NCBI RefSeq assembly: GCF_019511445.1
Contig: NZ_JAEUAN010000002.1
Span: 350,958-414,957, forward strand
DNA from: Aliirhizobium wenxiniae
GTDB lineage: Bacteria; Pseudomonadota; Alphaproteobacteria; Rhizobiales; Rhizobiaceae
Direction: 5' to 3'
DNA length: 64,000 bases
The notes beneath the pieces are model-generated. The model ran no database searches. It was not told where the DNA came from and saw only the letters and a program-made list of their open reading frames with translations. Each line of letters begins with the position of its first letter. Position 1 is the first letter of the stretch. Made by a program: the position numbers and the translations under genes. Positions 56,067 to 64,000 of the stretch are shown in pieces.

Positions 56067-57175
56067 AGCCTTTCCGGGTTGAGTTGAGCCATTCTGTAGG
56101 CTGAGACGGAATCGATTTGGCCGATGATCGCATTCCAAAGCGAAGCGATCTCGGCATCCATGTCCAGCGGTTGCGGCAAGCGCCCGATCATGTCGCCAAC
56201 AGCTTTCGCCATCGTCTCGACATCTGCATCATGCGGGCAAAGGACGATGTTTCCGTTGCGGATCAGCGCCTGAAACAGGCCATGATGCTCAAGCCCTGAA
56301 GGGTCAACCGGTGCGTTGGTGACGACGATCCGGCCACCGAGCGCTGCCGCAAGCACACTGCCACGCCGCGCGGTAAGCCCTTCTGAAAACCGGTAACAGA
56401 AGATATCGACCTCGCGGCAGGCCGCAAAGACGTCCTCGTCCGTGGCAAGATAACCCGTGACGATCACCCGATCGGCAAGTCCTAGCGCCTCGACCCGATT
56501 GCGGAAATCCTCTTCGACATTGTCCATGCCCTTGATGAACGAGCCGACAAAGGCGACTGCCACATCCTGTCCATCGTCAACAAGGGTTCGCGCGATTGCC
56601 AGAAGTTCGGCGCAGTTCTTTTTCGGATAGATAGATCCGAATTGACCGAGGATTGTCCGCCCGCCTGCACGGAGTTTGCGAATGGCAAGGGCGGCCGGCT
56701 CCGCCTGCTCTTTCCCGCTCGGCAAAAGATTCGGCGGAATTGGAATGATCGCTGTTCTCTTCCGGCCCACGGGATAGCGGCTCTCCAGCCATTCACGCCG
56801 AACCTCGGGCGCCGAGAAAAGAATGGCATCGGCAAACAGGATGACCGGCCAGAGGATTAACCGCCGTTTCCAGTCGAGGCTTGCCCACTCATGTAGAACG
56901 ACGATCACTTCGGTGCGCTTCAGCTTCGCCAGGATGGCTGCCGCAAATGGCTCCACCAACCTTCTCTTCCAGGCAACGATGGGGAAATTGAAGACGACCG
57001 CATCGGCTTGCGCCAGATTTCGTGACAACCGCCCCAGATTTCCGTCCAGAATATCGCTGACGGCACGCGGCCCCAGTCTGACCGAGAGATTACGGGTAAA
57101 TGCCTCCACACCACAGACGGTCGTGGCATCGGATCCAAGTACGAGATAACGCGTCAATGTCCGTGATCCATTCAA
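56063..57175 (-). CDS. Family 4-like glycosyltransferase
   Basis: A 370-residue GT-B glycosyltransferase. An N-terminal acceptor domain is followed by a C-terminal donor domain with LGQFGSIYPKKNCAELLAIA, the loop VTGYLATDEDVFAACREVD, and the GT4 Glu-rich segment FSEGLTARRGSVLAAALGG. It probably adds a sugar to the repeat unit on the cytoplasmic side. The start is TTG 57175 or TTG 57157; no in-frame ATG is available upstream of the fold. It overlaps the DUF6492 gene by 4 bases at the stops. Confidence 0.85.
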   Translation of the reverse strand: MNGSRTLTRYLVLGSDATTVCGVEAFTRNLSVRLGPRAVSDILDGNLGRLSRNLAQADAVVFNFPIVAWKRRLVEPFAAAILAKLKRTEVIVVLHEWASLDWKRRLILWPVILFADAILFSAPEVRREWLESRYPVGRKRTAIIPIPPNLLPSGKEQAEPAALAIRKLRAGGRTILGQFGSIYPKKNCAELLAIARTLVDDGQDVAVAFVGSFIKGMDNVEEDFRNRVEALGLADRVIVTGYLATDEDVFAACREVDIFCYRFSEGLTARRGSVLAAALGGRIVVTNAPVDPSGLEHHGLFQALIRNGNIVLCPHDADVETMAKAVGDMIGRLPQPLDMDAEIASLWNAIIGQIDSVSAYRMAQLNPERL

Positions 57176-57338
57176 TCCAGGAATTTCCCCAACCAGAACC
57201 GGTAACTCTTAAACTTCTGCGCCTAAACTGAGGAGCAAGGCGCCAATAACCGGCACCAGCCACCATCTTCTGCGGCATGGTTTACCGCTTATTAGCGTAG
57301 ATAGAGTTTCATTGGCAGCGAAAGGCAGGTCCGGCCCC

Positions 57339-58865
57339 ATGTATGCCATGTTAAGACCACCAAAATTTCTTCGACGGGACGCGGCTTCGAAAGAAGCCGG
57401 CGACACTGCGGGTAATGCTGTTTCCGCCCCCGGTCACCATTCTCTGCTTTCCTATCTCGGATCGGACGAAGAACCTCAGGCCGCCTCGTCGTCGGCAAGA
57501 TCTGTGCAGCCGCCACCTGCGCCTGCACAGATGACATGGCCGGATATCAGTCCTGGCATGGTGCTCGGCTGGCTCTGGGCCGGCAGGTATCTTGTCCTCC
57601 TGTTCATCATTCTGGGCGCGCTTGCCGGATATGGCTTTGGGAATTTCTCCAAGCCGAAATTCACCGTAGGTTCGCAGATCTTTATCGATCCGACCAATTT
57701 GAGGGTCGTCGACGATGATATTTTCGCCTCCAACAACCAGCTCGACATGCAGATCTACGATGTCGAGAGCAAGTTGCGCATCCTGACATCGGCGAGCGTA
57801 CTCAACAAAGTTATCGACGCGCTTCATCTGGATCAGGATCCGGAATTCCGTGACGAGGGATCCGGCGTATCCCAGTCCGCACGGCTCGATGCGCTGCGCG
57901 CGCTCGAAAAACATATCCTCGCGAGGCGCGAGGAAAATTCCTTCGTCGTCAATCTCGATGTCTCAAGTGAGTCCGCTCCCAAGGCGCTGGAAATCGCCAA
58001 TTCCATCATCGAAAATTTCCAGGACGAACTGATGAAGGCGCAGGCGGATAATGCCGGCCGGGCCGCGACGGAACTGTTCTCACGGCTCGATGCATTGAAG
58101 AACGAAGTTTCGGTCGCCGATGAAGCCGTACAGAAATTCAAGCGCGAGCATAACATACTGTCCTCCTCCGGCGAACTCGTCAGCAGCATCGTTGCGAACC
58201 AGACCAATACACAGCTCGTCGACGCTCAGGCCCGTACCATCCGGGCGCGAAGCCGCTATCAGGAACTTTCGACGGGTAGCCCGGACAATCGCCTCGACAG
58301 CGCCTCGATCGATTCCCAGACGATGACGGCGCTGCGGACCCAATATGCTGCCGTGAAGCGGGAACTCGACGCACAATCCGCTGTCTTCGGCGCAAGGCAT
58401 CCGCGGATTTCCGCCATGCGGCCGCAGCTGGAAGCGATCCAGGCCCAGATCGCGGCTGAGCAGAGCCGCATCCTCACCGCAGCCAGATCAGAACTGGCAC
58501 AGGCCGAAGCCGCTTTGATGGCGCAGCAGAACCAGGCGAACACGATGAAATCCGTCGTCTTTGGCGACAATGAAGCTCTCGTGCAGCTGCGTCAGCTGGA
58601 ACGTGAGGCGGAATCGAAGTCCGCCGTCTACCAGGCGTTCATGGGGCGCGCCAAACAGATCGCCGAACGCCAGCAGATCAACACGACCAATGTCAGGGTG
58701 ATCTCGCCGCCGACCATTCCAAAGACCCGCAGCTATCCTCCCCGCACGCTTTATCTGACGGCAGGAGGCCTGTTCGGCGGCTTCGTTCTGGGCTGCTGTA
58801 TTGCTCTTGCTCTCGGGTTCCTGAGCCTGATCTCGATGCGGCCGAGCGACAGGCAACGCGCCTGA
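57339..58865 (+). CDS. Wzz/GumC-type polysaccharide co-polymerase without kinase domain
   Basis: A 508-residue chain-length/export regulator. A polar N terminus of about 80 residues precedes TM1 (YLVLLFIILGALAGYGFG). A large periplasmic domain with long coiled coils (about 200-440) follows, then TM2 (about 475-497) and a short basic end. The conserved SPPTIPKTRSYPPRTLYL before TM2 is the PCP motif. No Walker motifs or Tyr cluster follow, so any BY-kinase partner would be encoded elsewhere. ATG 57339 and ATG 57348 are possible; TTG 57312 is not supported. Confidence 0.9.
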   Translation: MYAMLRPPKFLRRDAASKEAGDTAGNAVSAPGHHSLLSYLGSDEEPQAASSSARSVQPPPAPAQMTWPDISPGMVLGWLWAGRYLVLLFIILGALAGYGFGNFSKPKFTVGSQIFIDPTNLRVVDDDIFASNNQLDMQIYDVESKLRILTSASVLNKVIDALHLDQDPEFRDEGSGVSQSARLDALRALEKHILARREENSFVVNLDVSSESAPKALEIANSIIENFQDELMKAQADNAGRAATELFSRLDALKNEVSVADEAVQKFKREHNILSSSGELVSSIVANQTNTQLVDAQARTIRARSRYQELSTGSPDNRLDSASIDSQTMTALRTQYAAVKRELDAQSAVFGARHPRISAMRPQLEAIQAQIAAEQSRILTAARSELAQAEAALMAQQNQANTMKSVVFGDNEALVQLRQLEREAESKSAVYQAFMGRAKQIAERQQINTTNVRVISPPTIPKTRSYPPRTLYLTAGGLFGGFVLGCCIALALGFLSLISMRPSDRQRA

Positions 58866-58880
58866 ACCTCAAACCCGAAA

Positions 58881-58900
58881 CGGCGCCTCAAGGGGCGCCG
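58881..58900. terminator. Hairpin between convergent wzz-like and wecG-like genes
   Basis: CGGCGCC (58881-58887) pairs with 58894-58900 around a 6-nt loop. It is placed midway between two convergent stops but lacks a T run on either side. Confidence 0.45.
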
Positions 58901-58936
58901 ACTCAACTCTATCTGTCGTTTGAAACATAGAAGCCT

Positions 58937-59731
58937 TTATCGCGAGTAACGCAGCAATGCGTAGACTGCGACGGGATTTGTCAGCATGTAGCGAAGCGTC
59001 AGGCGCCTTGGCTCGTTATACATCCGATATGCCCATTCCAGCCCGCGGCGCTGCATCCACATCGGCGCGCGCGGGTTCTTGCCCGACAGGAAGTCGAACA
59101 ATCCGCCCGAGGTCTTGATCACGCCAACGCCACGCAGCTTTTCGAGATTACGGCTGACGAATTTCTGTTCGGACGGAAAGCCGAGGCCGATCCAGAGGAT
59201 ATCCGGACGCTTGGCGCGGATATCGGAAACGATTGCCTCTTCCTCTTCCGGCCTGAAATAGCCGTTACGACGCCCCACGAAGCGCAGGCGCGGATAGAGC
59301 TTGCACATCGCGACCACCGCCTTGGCGTTGATCTCTTCGCTTGCGCCAAGGAAATAGAAGGTGACGTTCTCATCCTGTGCCCGCTCGGCAACCGCATGAA
59401 CGAGATCGGTTGTCGCCACTCGCTCGGGTAATGCAGTCTGGCAGAGAAATTTCGAGCAATGAACCATGGGCATGCCATCGGCGTGGATTTGATCCGCCTT
59501 GAGCATGAGGTTCATGAATTCGGGATCTCGAACACACATGGCCAGAACCTGGCCGTTGGCGGAGGTCGAATAAAAGGGAAGGTTGTTCTGCCCGCGGGCG
59601 CGAAGAGCCTGGTCGATAAAGCCTGAAGCCGCCTCGGCCATCGTCGAGCGCACGATCGGCAGACCGCCCAGCACCACATGGGGCCAGTCCGCCATCCCGG
59701 AAACATTCATGTCGTCCGCTTCAAGGGCCAT
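58937..59731 (-). CDS. WecG/TagA/CpsF family glycosyltransferase
   Basis: A 264-residue GT26 enzyme. The motif QIHADGMPMV carries the catalytic Asp, and IGLGFPSEQKF and SGGLFDFLSGKNPRAPMWMQ are family signatures. It transfers a sugar, in relatives N-acetylmannosaminuronate or N-acetylmannosamine, to a lipid-linked sugar, the second step of repeat-unit assembly. The start may be ATG 59731 or ATG 59710; the latter gives a product seven residues shorter with a slightly better ribosome site. It is convergent with the co-polymerase gene. Confidence 0.92.
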   Translation of the reverse strand: MALEADDMNVSGMADWPHVVLGGLPIVRSTMAEAASGFIDQALRARGQNNLPFYSTSANGQVLAMCVRDPEFMNLMLKADQIHADGMPMVHCSKFLCQTALPERVATTDLVHAVAERAQDENVTFYFLGASEEINAKAVVAMCKLYPRLRFVGRRNGYFRPEEEEAIVSDIRAKRPDILWIGLGFPSEQKFVSRNLEKLRGVGVIKTSGGLFDFLSGKNPRAPMWMQRRGLEWAYRMYNEPRRLTLRYMLTNPVAVYALLRYSR

Positions 59732-60142
59732 CGAGAGCAAAACAAAGGATCCGTTACGTTACAAAGACATCCTGTCCCTGGAGTGATGGAACACGAGAGA
59801 GGCGTCCCATTCAAATACAATTCAGGAAGATGGTTACGATATATTTCCGAAAATATACTCAACACTTAATTATATTTTACTAAAATTAAATCATTGATGG
59901 AAATCGCTGCTTAAGCCCATTGCATCCTTCGCATCGGCTCTCAACCTGTCGATCAACACGGCAAAACCGGCGACGTTGGTGTGGCGCAATCACAAACGGC
60001 AGTCAAGACGATTCAACTCAGGTTTGCAGCATCTCACGAATCACTTATATATCTAGCGAATCTAAGTGCTTGGGAGCGTTTCTCCAGCCAGTGGTGTCGC
60101 GTAGGCCGGTTCAGCTTTCGATCTTCGGTCTATGGAGACTAG
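59732..60142. promoter_or_regulatory. AT-rich divergent control region wecG-like / tolC-like
   Basis: A 411-base gene-free region with a markedly AT-rich core at 59825-59900. An imperfect inverted repeat ACTTA-N-AT...AT-N-TAAGT spans 60043-60067, about 80 bases upstream of the tolC-like start. Promoters for both directions are expected here; none can be fixed. Confidence 0.4.
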
Positions 60143-61582
60143 ATGCGTTCAGGTCGCACCATCAAACTTGGCCTCTTGATTGCGGCTGCCATCATCCAGA
60201 CAGCGTGCAGCCAGACATCGCACCGGAATGCCGTTCAGCGACAGCAGGCGGCAAAGGCACAGACGCTTGCTCCATCCCCGACGAAACCCTCGCCCGAAGT
60301 GACGGGATCAATAGCGGCCCCTGCGCCAGTCACCGACATTGAAAGCGCAGTCCGCCGTGTTGTCAGCTGGCACCCCTCGATCCAGGAAGCGACCGGCCGT
60401 ATCAGGCAGCAGAACGAATTGATTGCCGACGCACGATCGGGATATCGACCGTCGGTCGGCGGTGGCCTCGATCTTGCCGCGCAGAAAGGCGACCGGGGCG
60501 ACTGGGCGCCGAAATTTAACGTCACCGCCAGCCAGATGATCTACGACTTCGGCAAGGTCTCTGGTCGGGTCGAAGCGGAATCCGCCATTTCCGACGTCCG
60601 CCGGGCGGAATTTCTCGCCACGGTCGATGATTTGATCCGCGAAACGGTACTGGCCTCCGTAGAGGTCATGCGCAATGCAAGACTTGCAGCCATAGCAAGG
60701 GAACAGGTCAACGATGTCTCGGCCATCGCCGAACTGGTAGATGCGAGAACCGATCGCGGCGCCAGCACGCGTTCGGACAAGTTGCAGGCGCAGGCCCGTA
60801 TCCAGGCAGCACAGTCGACCGCGCTGGAGATCAATGCGGAAAAGCAGCGCTGGGAGGGCTCGTTGAACTCGCTGCTTGGCCAGGTCAGCGCGGCCAAGCT
60901 GCGCCCGTCCTTCCCCTCGTCCCTCAACAAGGCCTGCGCCGGCCCCGAACCCGTGTGGGAATCCGTTCCGACCGTTGTGGCCGCCAAATCCCGCAAGCGG
61001 GAAGCGGATGCGCGCGTCAAGCTGGCCCGTGCCGACATGCTACCCACGATCGCGCTGGAAGGCACGACCCGGATGAAGACATGGGGTGACGGCGATAGCG
61101 ATTATATGATCGGCGTGACCGTTAAAGGAGATCTCTACAACGGAGGTTCCTTCAGGGCTCGCCAGAACGCCGCCCGATATGGCGCGCAGGCCTCCGATGC
61201 CGCCATCGCGGTTGGCAGGTATGACGCCCAGAGATCATGGATCCAGTCGGCTTCCCAGGTCACCAGCCTGAGCACGCTTCTGAAATCACTCGGATCACGG
61301 CAGACAATGATGCGCGAAACGCGGGATCTGTATCAAAAACAGTTTCTCGACCTCGGCACCCGCACGCTGCTCGACGTATTGAACGCCGATCAGGAACTGC
61401 ATTCTGCACGTTTCGATGAGGTCAACACGCGGTTTGACCTCTACAAGCTGAACGTCGAATGCGCCTATGCAGCCGGCAGGCTTCGTGACGCTTTTGGACT
61501 ATCCTCACGCGCCTCCCCTCCTTCTCCGGAAGAGATCTCGGCGGATGCTCAAAAGATGCAGCTCCGGGCACCCCGCACCTGA
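60143..61582 (+). CDS. TolC-family outer-membrane channel protein
   Basis: A 479-residue outer-membrane efflux protein with two TolC repeat halves rich in long helices (for example residues about 130-260 and 330-450). The N terminus is a signal peptide ending near QTACSQ, which may be a lipoprotein site although position -3 is not ideal. ATG 60143 has GGAG 5 nt upstream. It precedes a giant repetitive adhesin gene and is probably the outer channel of its type I secretion system; the ABC and membrane-fusion subunits would lie beyond the window. Confidence 0.9.
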   Translation: MRSGRTIKLGLLIAAAIIQTACSQTSHRNAVQRQQAAKAQTLAPSPTKPSPEVTGSIAAPAPVTDIESAVRRVVSWHPSIQEATGRIRQQNELIADARSGYRPSVGGGLDLAAQKGDRGDWAPKFNVTASQMIYDFGKVSGRVEAESAISDVRRAEFLATVDDLIRETVLASVEVMRNARLAAIAREQVNDVSAIAELVDARTDRGASTRSDKLQAQARIQAAQSTALEINAEKQRWEGSLNSLLGQVSAAKLRPSFPSSLNKACAGPEPVWESVPTVVAAKSRKREADARVKLARADMLPTIALEGTTRMKTWGDGDSDYMIGVTVKGDLYNGGSFRARQNAARYGAQASDAAIAVGRYDAQRSWIQSASQVTSLSTLLKSLGSRQTMMRETRDLYQKQFLDLGTRTLLDVLNADQELHSARFDEVNTRFDLYKLNVECAYAAGRLRDAFGLSSRASPPSPEEISADAQKMQLRAPRT

Positions 61583-61906
61583 ATTCAGATCCGGTTTTCC
61601 ACAGCAGCACGGCAAAAGCATATCGGGATGAAGCGTCCGAGTGACGTCTTCGTCGCAACCTGGGACGGCAACGCTTCATTTCGGTTCGCCCGTTTACGCT
61701 TCCTTAAGCCACAAAGACAAACATAAGCGACATCTAATTGAAGATTGCATGAATTACAGCAACTTCATTCAGGTGTGCTGCTAACGACATCCAACGAGCC
61801 ACGTCAGCCCTGACCGGTGACGAGGAACGGGAGGACTCGCTTTCAAGGCGGGGGGGCAGAGCACCAGAAAAGGGCATGATGCCCGGCGCCTCACAGGGAG
61901 AGTCAG
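61583..61906. promoter_or_regulatory. Leader region of the adhesin gene
   Basis: No gene is seen in these 324 bases. A G7 run at 61852-61858 and the small palindrome GGGCA-TGA-TGCCC (61872-61884) precede the adhesin start. The adhesin promoter should lie here, most likely near the AT-rich 61725-61770. Confidence 0.35.
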
Positions 61907-64000
61907 ATGGTCGCTGTAATACTGGACAAGACAAGCGGACAGACAACAACCGTAAACGGCAACGATATCGTCCTTTCCAAGCCAAGCACCGTCAAGCTTT
62001 CCCTATCTCCAGACCAGATTGCCGCAACCACCCGCGCCGGGAATGACCTACTCATCGATGTCCGCAACGGACCCGATATCCGGATCGAGAATTTTTACAC
62101 TGGCGATGGCGCTGAGCGCAGCGAACTCGTGCTCGAAGATTCCTCAGGCAATGTCTGGCAGGGCGAATATACGGATGAACTTGCGAATTTCGAATTTGTG
62201 GACGGCGCTCCGATCGACCAGCTGGCAGGCGCAGGTGCGGCAGCCGGAGCAGGCGGTGCCGGATCGATACTAGGCCTCGCAGCCGCCCTGGGTCTCGGTG
62301 CCGCAGCTGTCGGCATCGGATCAAGCTCGGGTGGAAGCGACTCCGATGACAGCGATGCGGATGCTGATTCCGATGCGGACGCTGACGCAGACGCCGATGC
62401 GGACGCTGATGCGGATGCGGATGCGGATGCCGACGCGGATGCAGATGCCGATGCCGATGCGGACTCGGATTCCGATTCAGATACCGAGGCACCCGCAGCA
62501 CCGACCAATCTTTCGGTCAACGACACAGGAACGACCCTGACGGGACGCGGAGAGCCGGGCGCGGAAGTAATCGTGACCAATGCGGCCGGTGTAGTTGTCG
62601 GCACGGGCATCGTTGGCGCAAATGGCTCGTTCAGCATCACGCTCAATCCTGCCCAGGTAGACGGTGGCGAATTGGATGTCGTTCTGGAGGATGCCGCAGG
62701 CAACACCTCCGATCCCGGCACAACGCCGTCCCCGGACCTCACCGCACCCGACGCGCCAACCAATCTTGCGATCGGTGATGATGGCGCAGTCCTGACCGGT
62801 CGCGGCGAACCGGGAACGACGGTGACGGTCAGGGATGCCGATGGTGTAACCGTCGGCACCGGAACAGTCGGCGCGAACGGCACCTTCACGATTGAACTGG
62901 ATCCCGCGCAGAACAACGGCGGTGAACTAGAAGTCACCCTCAAGGATGCAGCCGGAAACGCGTCTCAACCGGGCGCGGTCGATGTCGACGACACCCTGCC
63001 CCCTTCGGCACCGACCAATCTCGGCGTCAATGGCAGCGGCACAGTGATCACCGGGCGCGGCGAGCCCGGCACAACGGTGACCGTGACCAACGCTGATGGC
63101 GATCCGGTCGGCACCGGCACGGTCGGCGCCAACGGCACATTCACGATCAATCTCAACCCGGCTCAACTCGATGGCGGCGCACTTGAGGTCGTACTGACGG
63201 ATGGCGCCGGCAATGCGTCTGACCCGGGCACCGTACTGTCGCCCGATCCCGACGCACCGCCAGCTCCGACCGATTTGAGCGTCAACGGTTCCGGCACGAT
63301 TTTGACCGGCGAGGGGCAGTCCGGCGCACAGATCAGGGTTACCAATGCCAGCGGCCAGATCATCGGCACGGCGACGGTCGCCAATGACGGCACGTTCACC
63401 GTTACGCTTGCCCCGGCCCAGATCGACGGTGGTGAACTGCGCGTGGTTCAGAGCGACGACAACGGCACGTCGCAGCCCGGCGTGATTTCGTCTCCCGACT
63501 TGATCGATCCGGCCGCCCCGACCAATCTCGATGTCAACGATGCGGGCACCACCCTCACCGGCCGCGGCGAACCGGGCACAACGGTAATCGTCACCAATGC
63601 GGCTGGCGACGAGATCGGTACGGCAACGGTTCGCCCGAACGGCACCTTCACCGTCACGCTTAACCCCACCCAGACGGATGGCGGCACGCTCGAAGTGGTG
63701 CTGACGGACGCGGCTGGCAACGCATCCCTGCCGGGAACGACCGAAGCCCCGGATCTCAGCGGACCTTCTGCCCCCACCAACCTGAGCATCAGCGAGGATG
63801 GTGCAGTCCTGACCGGACGCGGAGAGCCGGGCGCAAAGATTACGGTAACGGATGCCGATGGCGTCGTGGTCGGCACGGTAAGCGTCGGCCCGACTGGCAA
63901 TTTCAGCATTCCGCTCAACCCCGCCCAGACCGATGGCCGCGATCTTCAGGTTATCGCGGAAGATGCCTCGGGCAATGACTCACCCCCGGCAACCATCCCC
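61907..64000 (+). CDS. BapA-type large repetitive adhesin, N-terminal part (3' truncated by window)
   Basis: The frame is open from ATG 61907 (GGGAG upstream) to the window end, 698 codons. Residues 1-120 are a BapA-prefix-like beta domain. A Gly/Ala helix (about 105-140) follows, then an acidic linker of Asp-Ala/Asp-Ser dipeptides (bases 62354-62490). Six Ig-like repeats of 84-85 residues come next, each beginning near APTNL and containing LTGRGEPG and GTFT. BapA proteins are secreted by type I systems and hold cells together in biofilms. The calcium-binding and C-terminal secretion signal must lie downstream. The preceding TolC-like gene supports this. Confidence 0.88.
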   Translation, partial: MVAVILDKTSGQTTTVNGNDIVLSKPSTVKLSLSPDQIAATTRAGNDLLIDVRNGPDIRIENFYTGDGAERSELVLEDSSGNVWQGEYTDELANFEFVDGAPIDQLAGAGAAAGAGGAGSILGLAAALGLGAAAVGIGSSSGGSDSDDSDADADSDADADADADADADADADADADADADADADADSDSDSDTEAPAAPTNLSVNDTGTTLTGRGEPGAEVIVTNAAGVVVGTGIVGANGSFSITLNPAQVDGGELDVVLEDAAGNTSDPGTTPSPDLTAPDAPTNLAIGDDGAVLTGRGEPGTTVTVRDADGVTVGTGTVGANGTFTIELDPAQNNGGELEVTLKDAAGNASQPGAVDVDDTLPPSAPTNLGVNGSGTVITGRGEPGTTVTVTNADGDPVGTGTVGANGTFTINLNPAQLDGGALEVVLTDGAGNASDPGTVLSPDPDAPPAPTDLSVNGSGTILTGEGQSGAQIRVTNASGQIIGTATVANDGTFTVTLAPAQIDGGELRVVQSDDNGTSQPGVISSPDLIDPAAPTNLDVNDAGTTLTGRGEPGTTVIVTNAAGDEIGTATVRPNGTFTVTLNPTQTDGGTLEVVLTDAAGNASLPGTTEAPDLSGPSAPTNLSISEDGAVLTGRGEPGAKITVTDADGVVVGTVSVGPTGNFSIPLNPAQTDGRDLQVIAEDASGNDSPPATIP
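62354..62490 (+). repeat. Hexanucleotide tandem repeat (GAYGCN)n encoding Asp-Ala linker
   Basis: About 15 consecutive GAY-GCN units, flanked by GAY-TCN units, encode a run of Asp-Ala then Asp-Ser dipeptides. Codon third positions vary, so the peptide rather than the DNA is conserved, yet slippage could still change its length. Confidence 0.85.
62495..64000 (+). repeat. Six tandem Ig-like domain repeats of 252-255 bp
   Basis: The Thr-Asn/Asp codon pair that marks each domain start is at 62504, 62759, 63014, 63269, 63521 and 63776, giving a period of 255, 255, 255, 252 and 255 bp. Units share motifs but differ throughout, so they are diverged rather than recently amplified. Confidence 0.85.

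Noticed and set aside
62354..62490. Tandem repeat considered as a CRISPR or phase-variable tract
   Set aside because: There are no spacers, and the units are in-frame codon pairs with varied third bases, so it is a coding repeat.

Overview
The window is GC-rich chromosomal DNA from an alphaproteobacterium, most likely a member of the Rhizobiaceae. The evidence is the codon use, strong GGAGG-type ribosome sites, GTG/TTG starts, dispersed palindromic intergenic repeats of the rhizobial mosaic type, and the gene repertoire (ExoQ-like polymerase, Lrp/DadA pair, PcaF thiolase, KDG catabolism). I see no rRNA, tRNA, prophage, insertion sequence or CRISPR array. Almost every long open frame opposite a real gene is a high-GC shadow.

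Region by region. 0-3 kb holds the 3' end of a dimethylglycine/sarcosine dehydrogenase-type flavoenzyme, a palindromic repeat and an FAD/NAD(P)-binding protein. 3-13 kb is an oxidative block on the minus strand: membrane PQQ glucose dehydrogenase, an FdhF/YdeP-type molybdopterin oxidoreductase coupled to a 91-residue protein, a DUF779 protein, a small membrane protein, an acetaldehyde-type dehydrogenase, an AcoR-like regulator without a sigma54 AAA+ domain, and a DapA-fold protein that has lost its catalytic residues. 13-25.2 kb is a cation block: Kup, CorA, then on the minus strand a complete kdp operon (27-residue protein, KdpF, KdpA, a 54-residue protein, KdpB, KdpC, KdpD, KdpE) that runs into a ptsN paralogue. 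A tandem 11-bp direct repeat upstream of kdp is a good KdpE-operator candidate. 25.5-26.2 kb has three small genes in a row, and 26.3-28.4 kb has dadA with a divergent Lrp-type regulator.

28.4-32.7 kb is a hexuronate/2-keto-3-deoxygluconate (KDG) operon: kdgK, KDG permease, YhcH family, kduI, and an IdnO/KduD dehydrogenase. Divergent from it, behind a perfect FNR/FixK box (TTGAT-N4-ATCAA), lies an anaerobic mixed-acid module: pflB, pflA, ackA, long-form pta and a FocA-type formate channel. Together these suggest uronate-derived pyruvate being split to acetyl-CoA and formate under oxygen limitation, with ATP from AckA. This is not standard Rhizobiaceae equipment.

40.5-49.6 kb contains a PcaF-type thiolase, a large GT-C-like membrane protein, and a tight minus-strand operon encoding a HAD-UbiA fusion, a DprE1-like FAD oxidase, an ArnE/F-like small permease, an extended SDR and a class-III aminotransferase. 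I read it as an undescribed polyprenyl-phosphate-pentose (possibly aminopentose) donor pathway; this is the best candidate for a new system. 50-59.7 kb is an exopolysaccharide locus (GH10 glycanase, Wzy/ExoQ-like polymerase, GT2, Wzx-like flippase, DUF6492, GT4, Wzz/GumC, WecG/TagA). 60-64 kb has a TolC-like protein and the 5' part of a BapA-type repetitive adhesin that runs off the window end.
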